Translations under genes and position numbers: made by a program
Origin: an uncultured Flavobacterium sp.
GTDB lineage: Bacteria; Bacteroidota; Bacteroidia; Flavobacteriales; Flavobacteriaceae
NCBI RefSeq assembly: GCF_951805225.1
Contig: NZ_OX638201.1
Span: forward strand, 3,906,001-3,970,000
Direction of reading: 5' to 3'
Length of the DNA: 64,000 nucleotides
Shown here: piece after piece, positions 57,924-64,000 of the stretch
Position numbering within the stretch: position 1 is the first letter of the stretch
How the letters are laid out: every line of letters begins with the position of its first letter
The notes under the pieces: model-generated
The model's database searches: none
Seen by the model: the letters and a program-made list of their open reading frames with translations, nothing else
Told to the model about the DNA's origin: nothing

Positions 57924-58505
57924 ATGGAACAACAAAAACAATGGTCAATCGATGAAATTCAAAAAATATGGCAATTGGCTTCAAAATTACATAACGGACA
58001 AAAATATGGTGGTTTTAGTGATGGTGAACAAGTTGAGTATCTAAATCATATTGGAAGTGTTGTCTTTGAGGTTTTAAATGCAATTCAACACACAGAAAAT
58101 ATCAATTCTGATTTAGCAATTAAATGTGCAATACTTCATGATACGATCGAAGACACGGCAATTACATACGAAAAAGTAAAGGCTCTTTTTGGTCACGAAG
58201 TTGCAAGTGGCGTTCTTGCGTTAACAAAAAACGATCAAATTGAAGATTCGCTTGAAAAAATGCGAGATAGTCTAAAAAGAATTAAAGAACAGCCAATTGA
58301 AATTTGGGCTGTTAAAATGGCGGACAGAATTACAAATCTATACGAACCTCCGTTTTACTGGAAAGATGAAAAAAAGTTATTATACATGGAAGAAGCCGAA
58401 ATTATCTATGACGAATTAAAAGATGGAAATAAATACTTGGCCGGAAGATTAAAAACAAAAATTAAAGAATACAGTCGTTTCTTGACTACGCCTCAAATTA
58501 GTTAA
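57924..58505 (+). CDS. HD-domain hydrolase of the SpoT/MESH1 type
   Basis: A 193-residue single-domain HD phosphohydrolase. The metal and active-site motifs match the hydrolase domain of RelA/SpoT: LNHIGSVVFEVL, CAILHDTIEDTAITYEKV with HD near residue 73, and AVKMADRITNL. There is no synthetase, TGS or ACT domain, so it resembles small alarmone hydrolases that degrade ppGpp. Hydrolysis of ppGpp is inferred from the family. It is monocistronic with its own terminator. Confidence 0.88.
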   Translation: MEQQKQWSIDEIQKIWQLASKLHNGQKYGGFSDGEQVEYLNHIGSVVFEVLNAIQHTENINSDLAIKCAILHDTIEDTAITYEKVKALFGHEVASGVLALTKNDQIEDSLEKMRDSLKRIKEQPIEIWAVKMADRITNLYEPPFYWKDEKKLLYMEEAEIIYDELKDGNKYLAGRLKTKIKEYSRFLTTPQIS

Positions 58506-58530
58506 CATAAAAGCTTTATAAATACTATAA

Positions 58531-58563
58531 AAAACTCCTTAATTACTTAAGGAGTTTTTTTTA
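58531..58563 (+). terminator. Terminator, ACTCCTTAA family, copy 4
   Basis: Arms ACTCCTTAA and TTAAGGAGT around ATTAC-like loop bases, then a T run and ATGTCTGA, as in copy 1. Confidence 0.82.
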
Positions 58564-58594
58564 TGTCTGAAACATGGTTTATAAATCTTACCGA

Positions 58595-58846
58595 TTATTT
58601 TAAACCTCGCTCTTTTAATATATTTTCTAATTCCTTATCATCATATTTTGGTTTATTAACTAACTTGTAAATTAGAAATAAAGGTATTAAAGTCAGAAAA
58701 CCCCAAGTGTTTTTTGCAACGCTGTAAACTACAATTCCTACTAGAAATCCAATTAAAAAAGCATTAGTTATAGAAGTTGATTTCCTTTTTTTTGCTTCTT
58801 GCAACAATTCCTGATCTGTTAATTCTGATAGTATTTTTTTTTCCAT
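58595..58846 (-). CDS. Small membrane protein of unknown function
   Basis: An 83-residue protein with an N-terminal Lys/Glu-rich helix and two hydrophobic segments (about residues 27-45 and 48-65), followed by a charged tail (DDKELENILKERGLK). No family is recognised. It is monocistronic, near the end of the HD-hydrolase gene in convergent orientation. Confidence 0.6.
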   Translation of the reverse strand: MEKKILSELTDQELLQEAKKRKSTSITNAFLIGFLVGIVVYSVAKNTWGFLTLIPLFLIYKLVNKPKYDDKELENILKERGLK

Positions 58847-58921
58847 TTATATTATTTGGTTTTTGGTTTTGTAAAATAAGTGGCTTTTCTTCAAGCTAAT
58901 ATAAAAATATTATTTCAACAA

Positions 58922-59197
58922 TTAGTCTTTTCTGGATAGTTTCACTAATCTGACCATTTGATAAATAGCATGATTTTTCAGAGACAATGATCTTGCAATT
59001 TCCGGAATACCTTGCATATGTACTTCGCATAAATAACCAAAATCGAGTTCAGAAACTATTTTAGCATGTGCTGAGATTATTTCGCTTATTTCGTTGGTTC
59101 TTTTTGGCACTTCTACATATACTAAATAAAAACCTTCTGAGTAATCTAACGGGTTTGCTATATGTTGCAGCAAAGCATTATAATCCTTGTTTTCCAT
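58922..59197 (-). CDS. Small hypothetical protein
   Basis: A 91-residue cytoplasmic protein. The sequence has a beta-alpha-beta feel (EGFYLVYVEVPKRTNEISEI, ISAHAKIVSELDFGYLCEV) and ends with a basic helix (MVRLVKLSRKD). The ATG at 59197 is preferred to the TTG at 59221. It lies 33 bases after the VOC gene stop on the same strand. No family is recognised. Confidence 0.6.
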   Translation of the reverse strand: MENKDYNALLQHIANPLDYSEGFYLVYVEVPKRTNEISEIISAHAKIVSELDFGYLCEVHMQGIPEIARSLSLKNHAIYQMVRLVKLSRKD

Positions 59198-59230
59198 GTT
59201 AATTGATAGTTTTAATTTCAAATATTATAA

Positions 59231-59635
59231 TTAAGCCGGTTCCCAAAGTTCTATTTTATTATCATCGGCATCGAGAATATGCACAAATTTTCCGTAGTCA
59301 TAAGTTGCAATATCATCTAGTATTGTTACGCCGTTTTCTTTAAGTTTGGCTACAAGTCCTTCGATATTCTGAACTTGATAATTAATCATAAATTCTTTTT
59401 TGGATGGAGAAAAATATTCGTCTCCTTTTTTGAAAGGACTCCACTGAAGTGAATTTACTTTGTCTGGATTATTAATATCTCGGGATTCAAAAGTCGAACC
59501 CCAATCATTTGTTTCCAATCCAAGATTTTTAGAATACCATTCTTTTGTTTCTTTTGGATTCTCTGAAAAAAAGAAAATACCTCCAATTCCAGTAACTTTT
59601 GGTGTTGTATCGTTTGGCAAATTTGAATCTTCCAT
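59231..59635 (-). CDS. VOC-family (glyoxalase/bleomycin-resistance fold) protein
   Basis: A 134-residue protein of the vicinal oxygen chelate fold. The markers are GIGGIFFFSENPKETKEWYS, NYQVQNIEGLVAKLKENGVT and KFVHILDADDNKIELWEPA, with the usual Glu near the C-terminus as a possible metal ligand. The substrate is unknown. It is upstream of, and probably cotranscribed with, the small gene at 58922. Confidence 0.87.
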   Translation of the reverse strand: MEDSNLPNDTTPKVTGIGGIFFFSENPKETKEWYSKNLGLETNDWGSTFESRDINNPDKVNSLQWSPFKKGDEYFSPSKKEFMINYQVQNIEGLVAKLKENGVTILDDIATYDYGKFVHILDADDNKIELWEPA

Positions 59636-59734
59636 ATCAGGTTGTTTTTTAGTTGTCTATTTACAAATTTAAGAACTATTATAATCGATAGGAATTATTA
59701 ATTAAACTTTTGATTTTATTTAAAAAAACAAAAA

Positions 59735-59764
59735 AACTCCATCAGCCGCGGCTGATGGAGTTTT
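59735..59764. terminator. Palindromic bidirectional terminator
   Basis: Perfect palindrome of two 14-base arms (AACTCCATCAGCCG) with A and T runs on either side. It is more GC-rich than other hairpins here. It can end the SDR gene (minus strand). Confidence 0.85.
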
Positions 59765-59822
59765 TAAAATTCTATTTTCTCTTTTATATTTTACTTTCTA
59801 AAACCCTTAAAACATAGATTTA

Positions 59823-60560
59823 TTACCACGGACTAACTTCTGATTCATCATCAATATCGTTACTGAAAAATTTTCCGGTTGGCGCATTATCATCCGTAAC
59901 AGTATGTTTGATGATAAAAGTTGCTGCACTTTCTACAGTTCCCGGACCTGAATGATGATTAAAATCTGTGGAGGTATAACCCGGATCAATTGCATTTACC
60001 TTAAATGGTAAATCTTTTAACTCATACGCCAATCCAATTGTAAAAGCATTCAGCGCCGCTTTTGAAGTCACATAACTTGTTGCTTTAAAATTATAATATT
60101 TCCAATTAGGATCACTGTGCAATGTTAGCGATCCAAGTCCTGAAGTTATATTACTAATTCTTGGACTTTCTGATTTTTTAAGTAAATCCAAAAATGCCTG
60201 AGTAACACTAATAACGCCAAAAAAGTTCGTGTCAAATACATGTTGAATATCGTTAATAGCTGTTGTTGAAGCGCTCTGAGGAAATTCACCACTTATTCCG
60301 GCATTGTTAATCAGAATGTCTAATTTTCCTTTTTCGCTTTCTACAATGTTTTTTGCAGCCAAAATTGTATCCGGATTTGTAACATCAATTTGAATCGCTT
60401 TGATATTTTCGAATCCGTTTGCGTTTAGCTCTTTTACAACTGCATTTCCTTTTTCAAGATCGCGCGTTCCTAAATAAACGAATAAACCTTTTTGAGAAAG
60501 TTGTTTTACCAATTCTAATCCTATGCTTCTATTTGCTCCTGTAATTAATACTGATTTCAT
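59823..60560 (-). CDS. Short-chain dehydrogenase/reductase
   Basis: A 245-residue classical SDR. The cofactor loop is ITGANRSIGLELVKQL near residue 6, then ILINNAGISGEFP, the catalytic Ser in ISNITSGLGSLT and the Tyr/Lys in SYVTSKAALNAF. The Arg/Asp pair after strand 2 (GTRDLEKG) favours NADP. A 16-bp palindrome (60614-60629) lies 54 bases before its start, and the same palindrome lies between the Crp-like and VOC genes, so it is probably regulated with them. Confidence 0.9.
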   Translation of the reverse strand: MKSVLITGANRSIGLELVKQLSQKGLFVYLGTRDLEKGNAVVKELNANGFENIKAIQIDVTNPDTILAAKNIVESEKGKLDILINNAGISGEFPQSASTTAINDIQHVFDTNFFGVISVTQAFLDLLKKSESPRISNITSGLGSLTLHSDPNWKYYNFKATSYVTSKAALNAFTIGLAYELKDLPFKVNAIDPGYTSTDFNHHSGPGTVESAATFIIKHTVTDDNAPTGKFFSNDIDDESEVSPW

Positions 60561-60613
60561 TTTTTTCTTTTTAAATTATTAAAACAAAGGTCATTCGTTT
60601 AAAAACAAAATCA

Positions 60614-60629
60614 TTTGCCATTTGGCAAA
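60614..60629. promoter_or_regulatory. Operator palindrome TTTGCCATTTGGCAAA
   Basis: Inverted repeat TTTGCCA-N2-TGGCAAA, 7-base arms. It lies between the SDR gene and the end of the Crp-like gene. The second copy is at 61241-61256. Predicted binding site for the Crp-like regulator encoded between them. Confidence 0.68.
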
Positions 60630-60637
60630 AAGCGATT

Positions 60638-61207
60638 TTAACTGATATTTTTTCTGATTCGGCTCAAAGAAGATTGTGTAATTCCTAAATAAGACGCAAC
60701 ATAAGATAACGGAACTCGGTTAATTACATTGGGATATATTTTCAGAAACGTTAAATAGCGCGTGGTTGCATCTTCTGAAACTAAAGGACTTCTTCGTTCT
60801 ACTTTTTGTCGCAATGCTTTCGAAATAATTTTGTGCACAATTGCATCCCAACCCACAATAGTATCTAAAAGTTCTTTCCAGTCTTTTTTAGAAAAAACGA
60901 GTACTTTGCAATCCGTAATTGCCTGCACGTAAGCATTTGAACAAATATCATTTTCGAAACTTTCCAAATCTACCACCAGATTATTTTCGTCAATAAAATA
61001 TTTGGTGATTTCTTCGCCTTTATTATTGTAGTAACAAACACGTATAACGCCTTCCAGAACAAACCCAACTTGCTGTGCAACTTTGCCTGCTTCTGAAAAA
61101 TACGAATCTTTAGGAAGTTCTAGTACGCTTGTTTTCTTAGAAATTAACTCAATTTGCTGTTGGTTCAAATTTCCAAATTGTAATACATATTCTATAAATT
61201 CTTTCAT
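60638..61207 (-). CDS. Crp/Fnr-family cyclic-nucleotide-binding-type regulator
   Basis: A 189-residue regulator. The N-terminal beta-roll (residues 10-120) has LPKDSYFSEAGKVAQQVGFV, EGVIRVCYYNNKGEEIT and FIDENNLVVDLESF. The C-terminal HTH is short (VPLSYVASYLGITQSSLSRI) and ends just after the recognition helix, as in many Bacteroidota members of this group. It starts 34 bases from the 61241 palindrome and is divergent from the VOC gene. It probably regulates the VOC and SDR genes and itself. Ligand unknown. Confidence 0.9.
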   Translation of the reverse strand: MKEFIEYVLQFGNLNQQQIELISKKTSVLELPKDSYFSEAGKVAQQVGFVLEGVIRVCYYNNKGEEITKYFIDENNLVVDLESFENDICSNAYVQAITDCKVLVFSKKDWKELLDTIVGWDAIVHKIISKALRQKVERRSPLVSEDATTRYLTFLKIYPNVINRVPLSYVASYLGITQSSLSRIRKNIS

Positions 61208-61240
61208 ACATGCAAGTTAAACAAAGTTTTTGTGGCAGGA

Positions 61241-61256
61241 TTTGCCATATGGCAAA
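61241..61256. promoter_or_regulatory. Operator palindrome TTTGCCATATGGCAAA
   Basis: Same inverted repeat as 60614-60629, differing only in the two central bases. It lies in the gap between the divergent Crp-like gene (start 61207) and VOC gene (start 61340). Confidence 0.7.
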
Positions 61257-61339
61257 AAAACTTAAACCCTGCTGACATACTCTTGTCACACGACCCTTTT
61301 ACTTTTGAAGTATTAAATAAACAAATTAAAAACAAGAAC

Positions 61340-61735
61340 ATGAATTTAGCATCATTAAGAATTATCACTGCCGACATCAAACGTTTGGTTCCGTTTTTAG
61401 AAAAAACAACTAATTTGAAAGCGACTTGGTATACAGAGGACTTTGCAGAAATAAAAACGAGTTCATCAACTTTGGCGATAGGAAGTACCAAAACATTAAG
61501 CCTATTTGGAGAAGGAATCGCTCAACCTGCCCATAATAAAAGTGTGATTATAGAATTTCGCGTTGACAATGTTGACGATGAATATGAAAGAATTAAGGAT
61601 TTTATCAAAGATGTTGTTCAGAAACCAACCACAATGCCTTGGGGAAATCGTTCGTTATTATTTCGTGATCCTGATGGTAATTTGATTAACTTTTTCACGC
61701 CTGTTAGTGCAGAAGCTATTCAGAGATTCAATTGA
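61340..61735 (+). CDS. VOC-family protein divergent from the Crp-like regulator
   Basis: A 131-residue protein of the vicinal oxygen chelate fold: LRIITADIKRLVPFLEKTT, VIIEFRVDNVDDEYERIKD and RSLLFRDPDGNLINFFTPV. The ATG at 61340 (MNLASLRI) is preferred to 61232, which would place the start on the operator. Substrate unknown; it may act on a reactive electrophile detected by the regulator. A terminator follows at 61748-61780. Confidence 0.86.
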   Translation: MNLASLRIITADIKRLVPFLEKTTNLKATWYTEDFAEIKTSSSTLAIGSTKTLSLFGEGIAQPAHNKSVIIEFRVDNVDDEYERIKDFIKDVVQKPTTMPWGNRSLLFRDPDGNLINFFTPVSAEAIQRFN

Positions 61736-61747
61736 TTTTAAAAACTA

Positions 61748-61780
61748 AAAACTCCAAAGTCATCTGATTTTGGAGTTTTT
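61748..61780 (+). terminator. Terminator after the VOC gene (copy of the tRNA-Val terminator)
   Basis: Arms AACTCCAAA and TTTGGAGTT. The 28-base hairpin differs from the one at 48181-48208 by one loop base. Confidence 0.85.
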
Positions 61781-61800
61781 AATGATTTATATTAAGAAAA

Positions 61801-62124
61801 TTAATCGCCTAATAGCTTTTCTGTTTTGCTCAAGAAGTTTTCTGTAGCTTCTTCGATATTCAGGTTCATACGTTCTGCTAATACGGTCAACCACCAAATT
61901 GATTCTCCTAGTTTATGCTGCAGTTCTTCCTGCGTATTTCCTTTTGGCCAACGCCCTTGTTGCGACATAACGTGACGTCCAACTAAACCAGCATCAGTTA
62001 AGAAAGCCAAAGCATCTTCTTCTACACTCCATTCACTTCCATGATGTGCGCGCTCAAGTTCGTGATAACGTTCTCTTATTTTTAAAGAGCGCTCTTTTAA
62101 TTGTTCAAAATCTATTGATGCCAT
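61801..62124 (-). CDS. MazG-like nucleotide pyrophosphohydrolase-type protein
   Basis: A 107-residue all-alpha protein of the MazG-like group. The markers are ALAFLTDAGLVGRHVMSQQG, ELQHKLGESIWWLTVLAERM and NIEEATENFLSKTEKL; the Glu/Asp residues in these helices would bind Mg in active members, though the EExxD pattern is only partly kept. It starts 2 bases after the AraC gene stop, so it belongs to the same operon. Confidence 0.78.
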   Translation of the reverse strand: MASIDFEQLKERSLKIRERYHELERAHHGSEWSVEEDALAFLTDAGLVGRHVMSQQGRWPKGNTQEELQHKLGESIWWLTVLAERMNLNIEEATENFLSKTEKLLGD

Positions 62125-62126
62125 AA

Positions 62127-63041
62127 TTAGTTTTTATAAAATGATTCTTTGAACGTTACGGGACTTACGTTTGTTTTTTTCTTGAACAGTTTATTGAAAG
62201 ATTGCGGATGTTCAAATCCTAATTTATATGCAATCTCTGCTATTGATAAAGTTCCGTTTGTGATATATTCTTTAGCTTTTTCGATTAATTTATCATGAAT
62301 GAATTGTTGCGTATTTTGCCCAGAAACATTCCGAAGCAAATCGCTCAAATATCTTGGAGAAAGCTTGAGTTCGTCAGCTACAAATTGTACGGTTGGAATT
62401 CCGTTTAGGATTGATTTTTCGTCATTGAAATAATCATTCAAAAGTTTTTCTAACTGAGAAAGTACATCATTGTTAATGGCTTTTCTGGTAATAAACTGAC
62501 GGTTGTAAAACCTATTGCTATAATTAAGCAAAAGTTCGATTTGCGAAATAATCACATCCTGACTAAAATTGTCAATACGTTCGTTGAGTTCATTTTGAAT
62601 ATTAGCAAATACACCCAAAATAGTTTCCTTTTCTTTCTCTGATAAATACAACGCCTCTGAAGCCGAATAAGCAAAAAAGCCATATTTCTTGATATTCGTA
62701 TTTAAAGAATAAGGACGAAAAAAATCCGGATGGATATTCAGTGACATTCCGCTGTAATCAGCTTCTTCGTCTTGCATTTTTAGAATTTGTCCCGGACTTA
62801 CAAATGACATTCCTCCTTCTTCAAAATCATAAAAACCATGTCCGTATCTCAATTTTCCGCTGAAATTAGTTTTGAACGATATCTTGTAAAAATTGAGAAT
62901 TATGCCGTTTTCAAAATCTTTTGGGTCAAAAATAGCTTCACCATAATTCAAGATACTAATAAGCGGATGCATGGGTTTGGGTTGTCCCATTGCTTTATGC
63001 AATTCAGAAATTGTTTCGAATATTTTAGGTTGATTTTTCAT
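62127..63041 (-). CDS. AraC-family transcriptional regulator
   Basis: A 304-residue cytoplasmic regulator. The N-terminal part (residues 25-150) is a cupin-like sensor without membrane segments, and the C-terminal AraC domain (about 200-300) has TVQFVADELKLSPRYLSDLL and LSIAEIAYKLGFEHPQSFNK with the KKTNVSPVTFKESF ending. It is third of four genes in a minus-strand operon that also holds an SDR, a monooxygenase-like protein and a MazG-like protein, all likely to be its targets. Confidence 0.92.
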   Translation of the reverse strand: MKNQPKIFETISELHKAMGQPKPMHPLISILNYGEAIFDPKDFENGIILNFYKISFKTNFSGKLRYGHGFYDFEEGGMSFVSPGQILKMQDEEADYSGMSLNIHPDFFRPYSLNTNIKKYGFFAYSASEALYLSEKEKETILGVFANIQNELNERIDNFSQDVIISQIELLLNYSNRFYNRQFITRKAINNDVLSQLEKLLNDYFNDEKSILNGIPTVQFVADELKLSPRYLSDLLRNVSGQNTQQFIHDKLIEKAKEYITNGTLSIAEIAYKLGFEHPQSFNKLFKKKTNVSPVTFKESFYKN

Positions 63042-63081
63042 TATTCAGATATTGAAATCATTAAGATTTGAATTGCTTCAT

Positions 63082-63387
63082 TTACAAATTTACGAAATGT
63101 TCTACCGTTGCAATGTTCCAGCTTACAGTACTTTGATCGATCATATCGTGAACAACTGAATCGCGGAGTTCTGTCATTAATTGATGCATCGCATCTGTAC
63201 CGTTTTCTTTACTATCCCAGAAAAGCATATCGTATATAACGCCTTTTTTGAGTTCAAAAATACTTCTGGATCTAAATCCTTCCTGACGTTTCAGGAATTC
63301 GTCGACTTCTTTATTGGCTTCAATAAATTGCTCAATTGTAAATCCGTTAAGTCTAAAAGTAGTGAGTTCTATTGCTTGATTTTTCAT
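63082..63387 (-). CDS. ABM/dimeric alpha-beta barrel protein
   Basis: A 101-residue protein with the layout of a dimeric alpha+beta (ferredoxin-like) barrel: ELTTFRLNGFTIEQFIEANK, EVDEFLKRQEGFRSRSIFEL and KGVIYDMLFWDSKENGTDAM. Such proteins include antibiotic-biosynthesis monooxygenase-like and haem-degrading enzymes, but no catalytic residue is decisive. It starts 12 bases after the SDR gene stop and is second in the operon. Confidence 0.75.
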   Translation of the reverse strand: MKNQAIELTTFRLNGFTIEQFIEANKEVDEFLKRQEGFRSRSIFELKKGVIYDMLFWDSKENGTDAMHQLMTELRDSVVHDMIDQSTVSWNIATVEHFVNL

Positions 63388-63399
63388 TTTTGAGATAAA

Positions 63400-64000
63400 T
63401 TAAAAAGTAAACATTGCTTTGATATTTTGTACTTGCGATTCTGCGCCCAATTTTATTCTTTCATCATACAAAGCATTGGCATCATTTCCTGCAACATACC
63501 TTAGTTGGTTTTTATTATCTGTTGCAGCTTCGTAAACAATTTGGGCAATATCTTCGACTTTGCTGTAATTTGCAATTTGTTCGGCGCTATATCCTTTACT
63601 AACTTCTTCGGTTAATTTTGCGTAAGCATCGTGTTGACCAATTTCCATAGAACGAATAGCAAAATCAGTTTGCATTCCTCCAGGCGCAACAACTTTTACC
63701 TGTATTCCAAATTGAGCCAATTCATAAGCCATACTTTCAGAAAAACCATCTACAGCAAATTTTGTTGCGCTATAAATAGAACAAGTAGGAAATCCGATTA
63801 AGCCAAATGTTGAGGAAATATTTAGAAAAACACCGCTTTTTTTCGCTCTGAAATGTGATGTAAAAGCTTTTGAAACCAAAACTACGCCTAATAAATTAGT
63901 GGTTATCTGACGCTGAATTTGTTCTTCGGTTAAAGATTCTAAAGCTCCAATTAATCCGTAACCGGCATTGTTCATGACAACATCTACGGAATAAGAATCG
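63400..64000 (-). CDS. Short-chain dehydrogenase/reductase, N-terminus beyond window
   Basis: The C-terminal 199 residues of a classical SDR; the reading frame stays open to the window edge (DSYSVDVVMNNAGYG), so the start is outside. NNAGYGLIG is the SDR motif after strand 4, the catalytic Ser is in VFLNISSTFGLIG and the Tyr/Lys in IYSATKFAVDGF. The internal Met at 63975 is not the start. It is the first visible gene of the SDR-ABM-AraC-MazG operon. Confidence 0.9.
   Translation of the reverse strand, partial: DSYSVDVVMNNAGYGLIGALESLTEEQIQRQITTNLLGVVLVSKAFTSHFRAKKSGVFLNISSTFGLIGFPTCSIYSATKFAVDGFSESMAYELAQFGIQVKVVAPGGMQTDFAIRSMEIGQHDAYAKLTEEVSKGYSAEQIANYSKVEDIAQIVYEAATDNKNQLRYVAGNDANALYDERIKLGAESQVQNIKAMFTF

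Noticed and set aside
63400..63975. Treating the SDR at the right edge as complete from the ATG at 63975
   Set aside because: The frame stays open upstream and codes the expected SDR sequence before NNAG, so the gene is cut by the window edge.
48094..63975. Calling 48-64 kb a tRNA-borne integrative element
   Set aside because: No integrase, relaxase or second intact att-like repeat is visible in the window; the only tRNA repeat lies 300 bases away.

Overview
The window is AT-rich DNA from a member of the Bacteroidota, most likely Flavobacterium or a close relative in the Flavobacteriaceae. This rests on Bacteroidota -7 promoter boxes (TAnnTTTG) in front of many genes, the near absence of Shine-Dalgarno sequences, a TonB-dependent receptor and ExbB/ExbD/TonB proteins, many small lipoproteins and 7TM-AraC regulators, and dispersed palindromic intergenic repeats. 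It is a chromosomal segment with no rRNA operon, phage, plasmid or CRISPR array. One tRNA gene is present.

Layout. 0-12 kb is mostly housekeeping: hpt (cut by the left edge), a PQQ-type sugar dehydrogenase lipoprotein, a TonB-dependent receptor with a helical partner gene, purK-purE, an M3 peptidase, a SanA/YdcF-like protein and a CPA1 Na+/H+ antiporter. 12.4-20.7 kb is accessory. It holds a RhiA-like protein, a c-type haem protein and a DUF1842 protein, two of which share a conserved leader motif. A GbsR/MarR regulator follows, with a five-gene operon (small membrane protein, DUF2071, DCC, TIGR01777, SRPBCC) that carries the same palindromic operator twice. An AidA/PixA-type inclusion protein lies next to it. 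20.9-30 kb has a DUF1090 protein, a UbiA-like membrane protein, gcvP, a FabH-like ketoacyl synthase, a methyltransferase/glycosyltransferase pair and mlaE-mlaF. 30-38 kb is a long minus-strand run from a peroxiredoxin/YHS/DoxX/DinB/NRDE group through an ATP-grasp enzyme, LysE-like protein, M28 peptidase, SDR and S23-type protein to a SprT-like protease. A Crp/Fnr regulator lies upstream. 39-48 kb has an acyl-CoA dehydrogenase, a chalcone-isomerase-like protein, a Glu/Leu/Phe/Val dehydrogenase, TonB facing ExbD-ExbB, and folC.

48-64 kb is again accessory. It opens with tRNA-Val(TAC), a small GIY-YIG nuclease gene and a decayed second copy of the same tRNA that supplies the nuclease stop codon. 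After this come unknown proteins, an XRE regulator, a methyltransferase, a DJ-1/PfpI-NTF2 fusion with a free-standing NTF2 relative, AraC regulators, a SpoT-type HD hydrolase, VOC and SDR enzymes and a Crp-like regulator. The Crp-like regulator is bracketed by two copies of a 16-bp palindrome. Near-identical terminator hairpins recur through this part.

The observations most worth following are the tRNA-Val/GIY-YIG/tRNA-relic arrangement, the two palindromic operator pairs, the leader shared by the RhiA-like and DUF1842 genes, and a structured repeat of the GCGTGAGGGAT...CACGCCC type found twice with different inner hairpins. Family names were recognised by eye; no database search was run.
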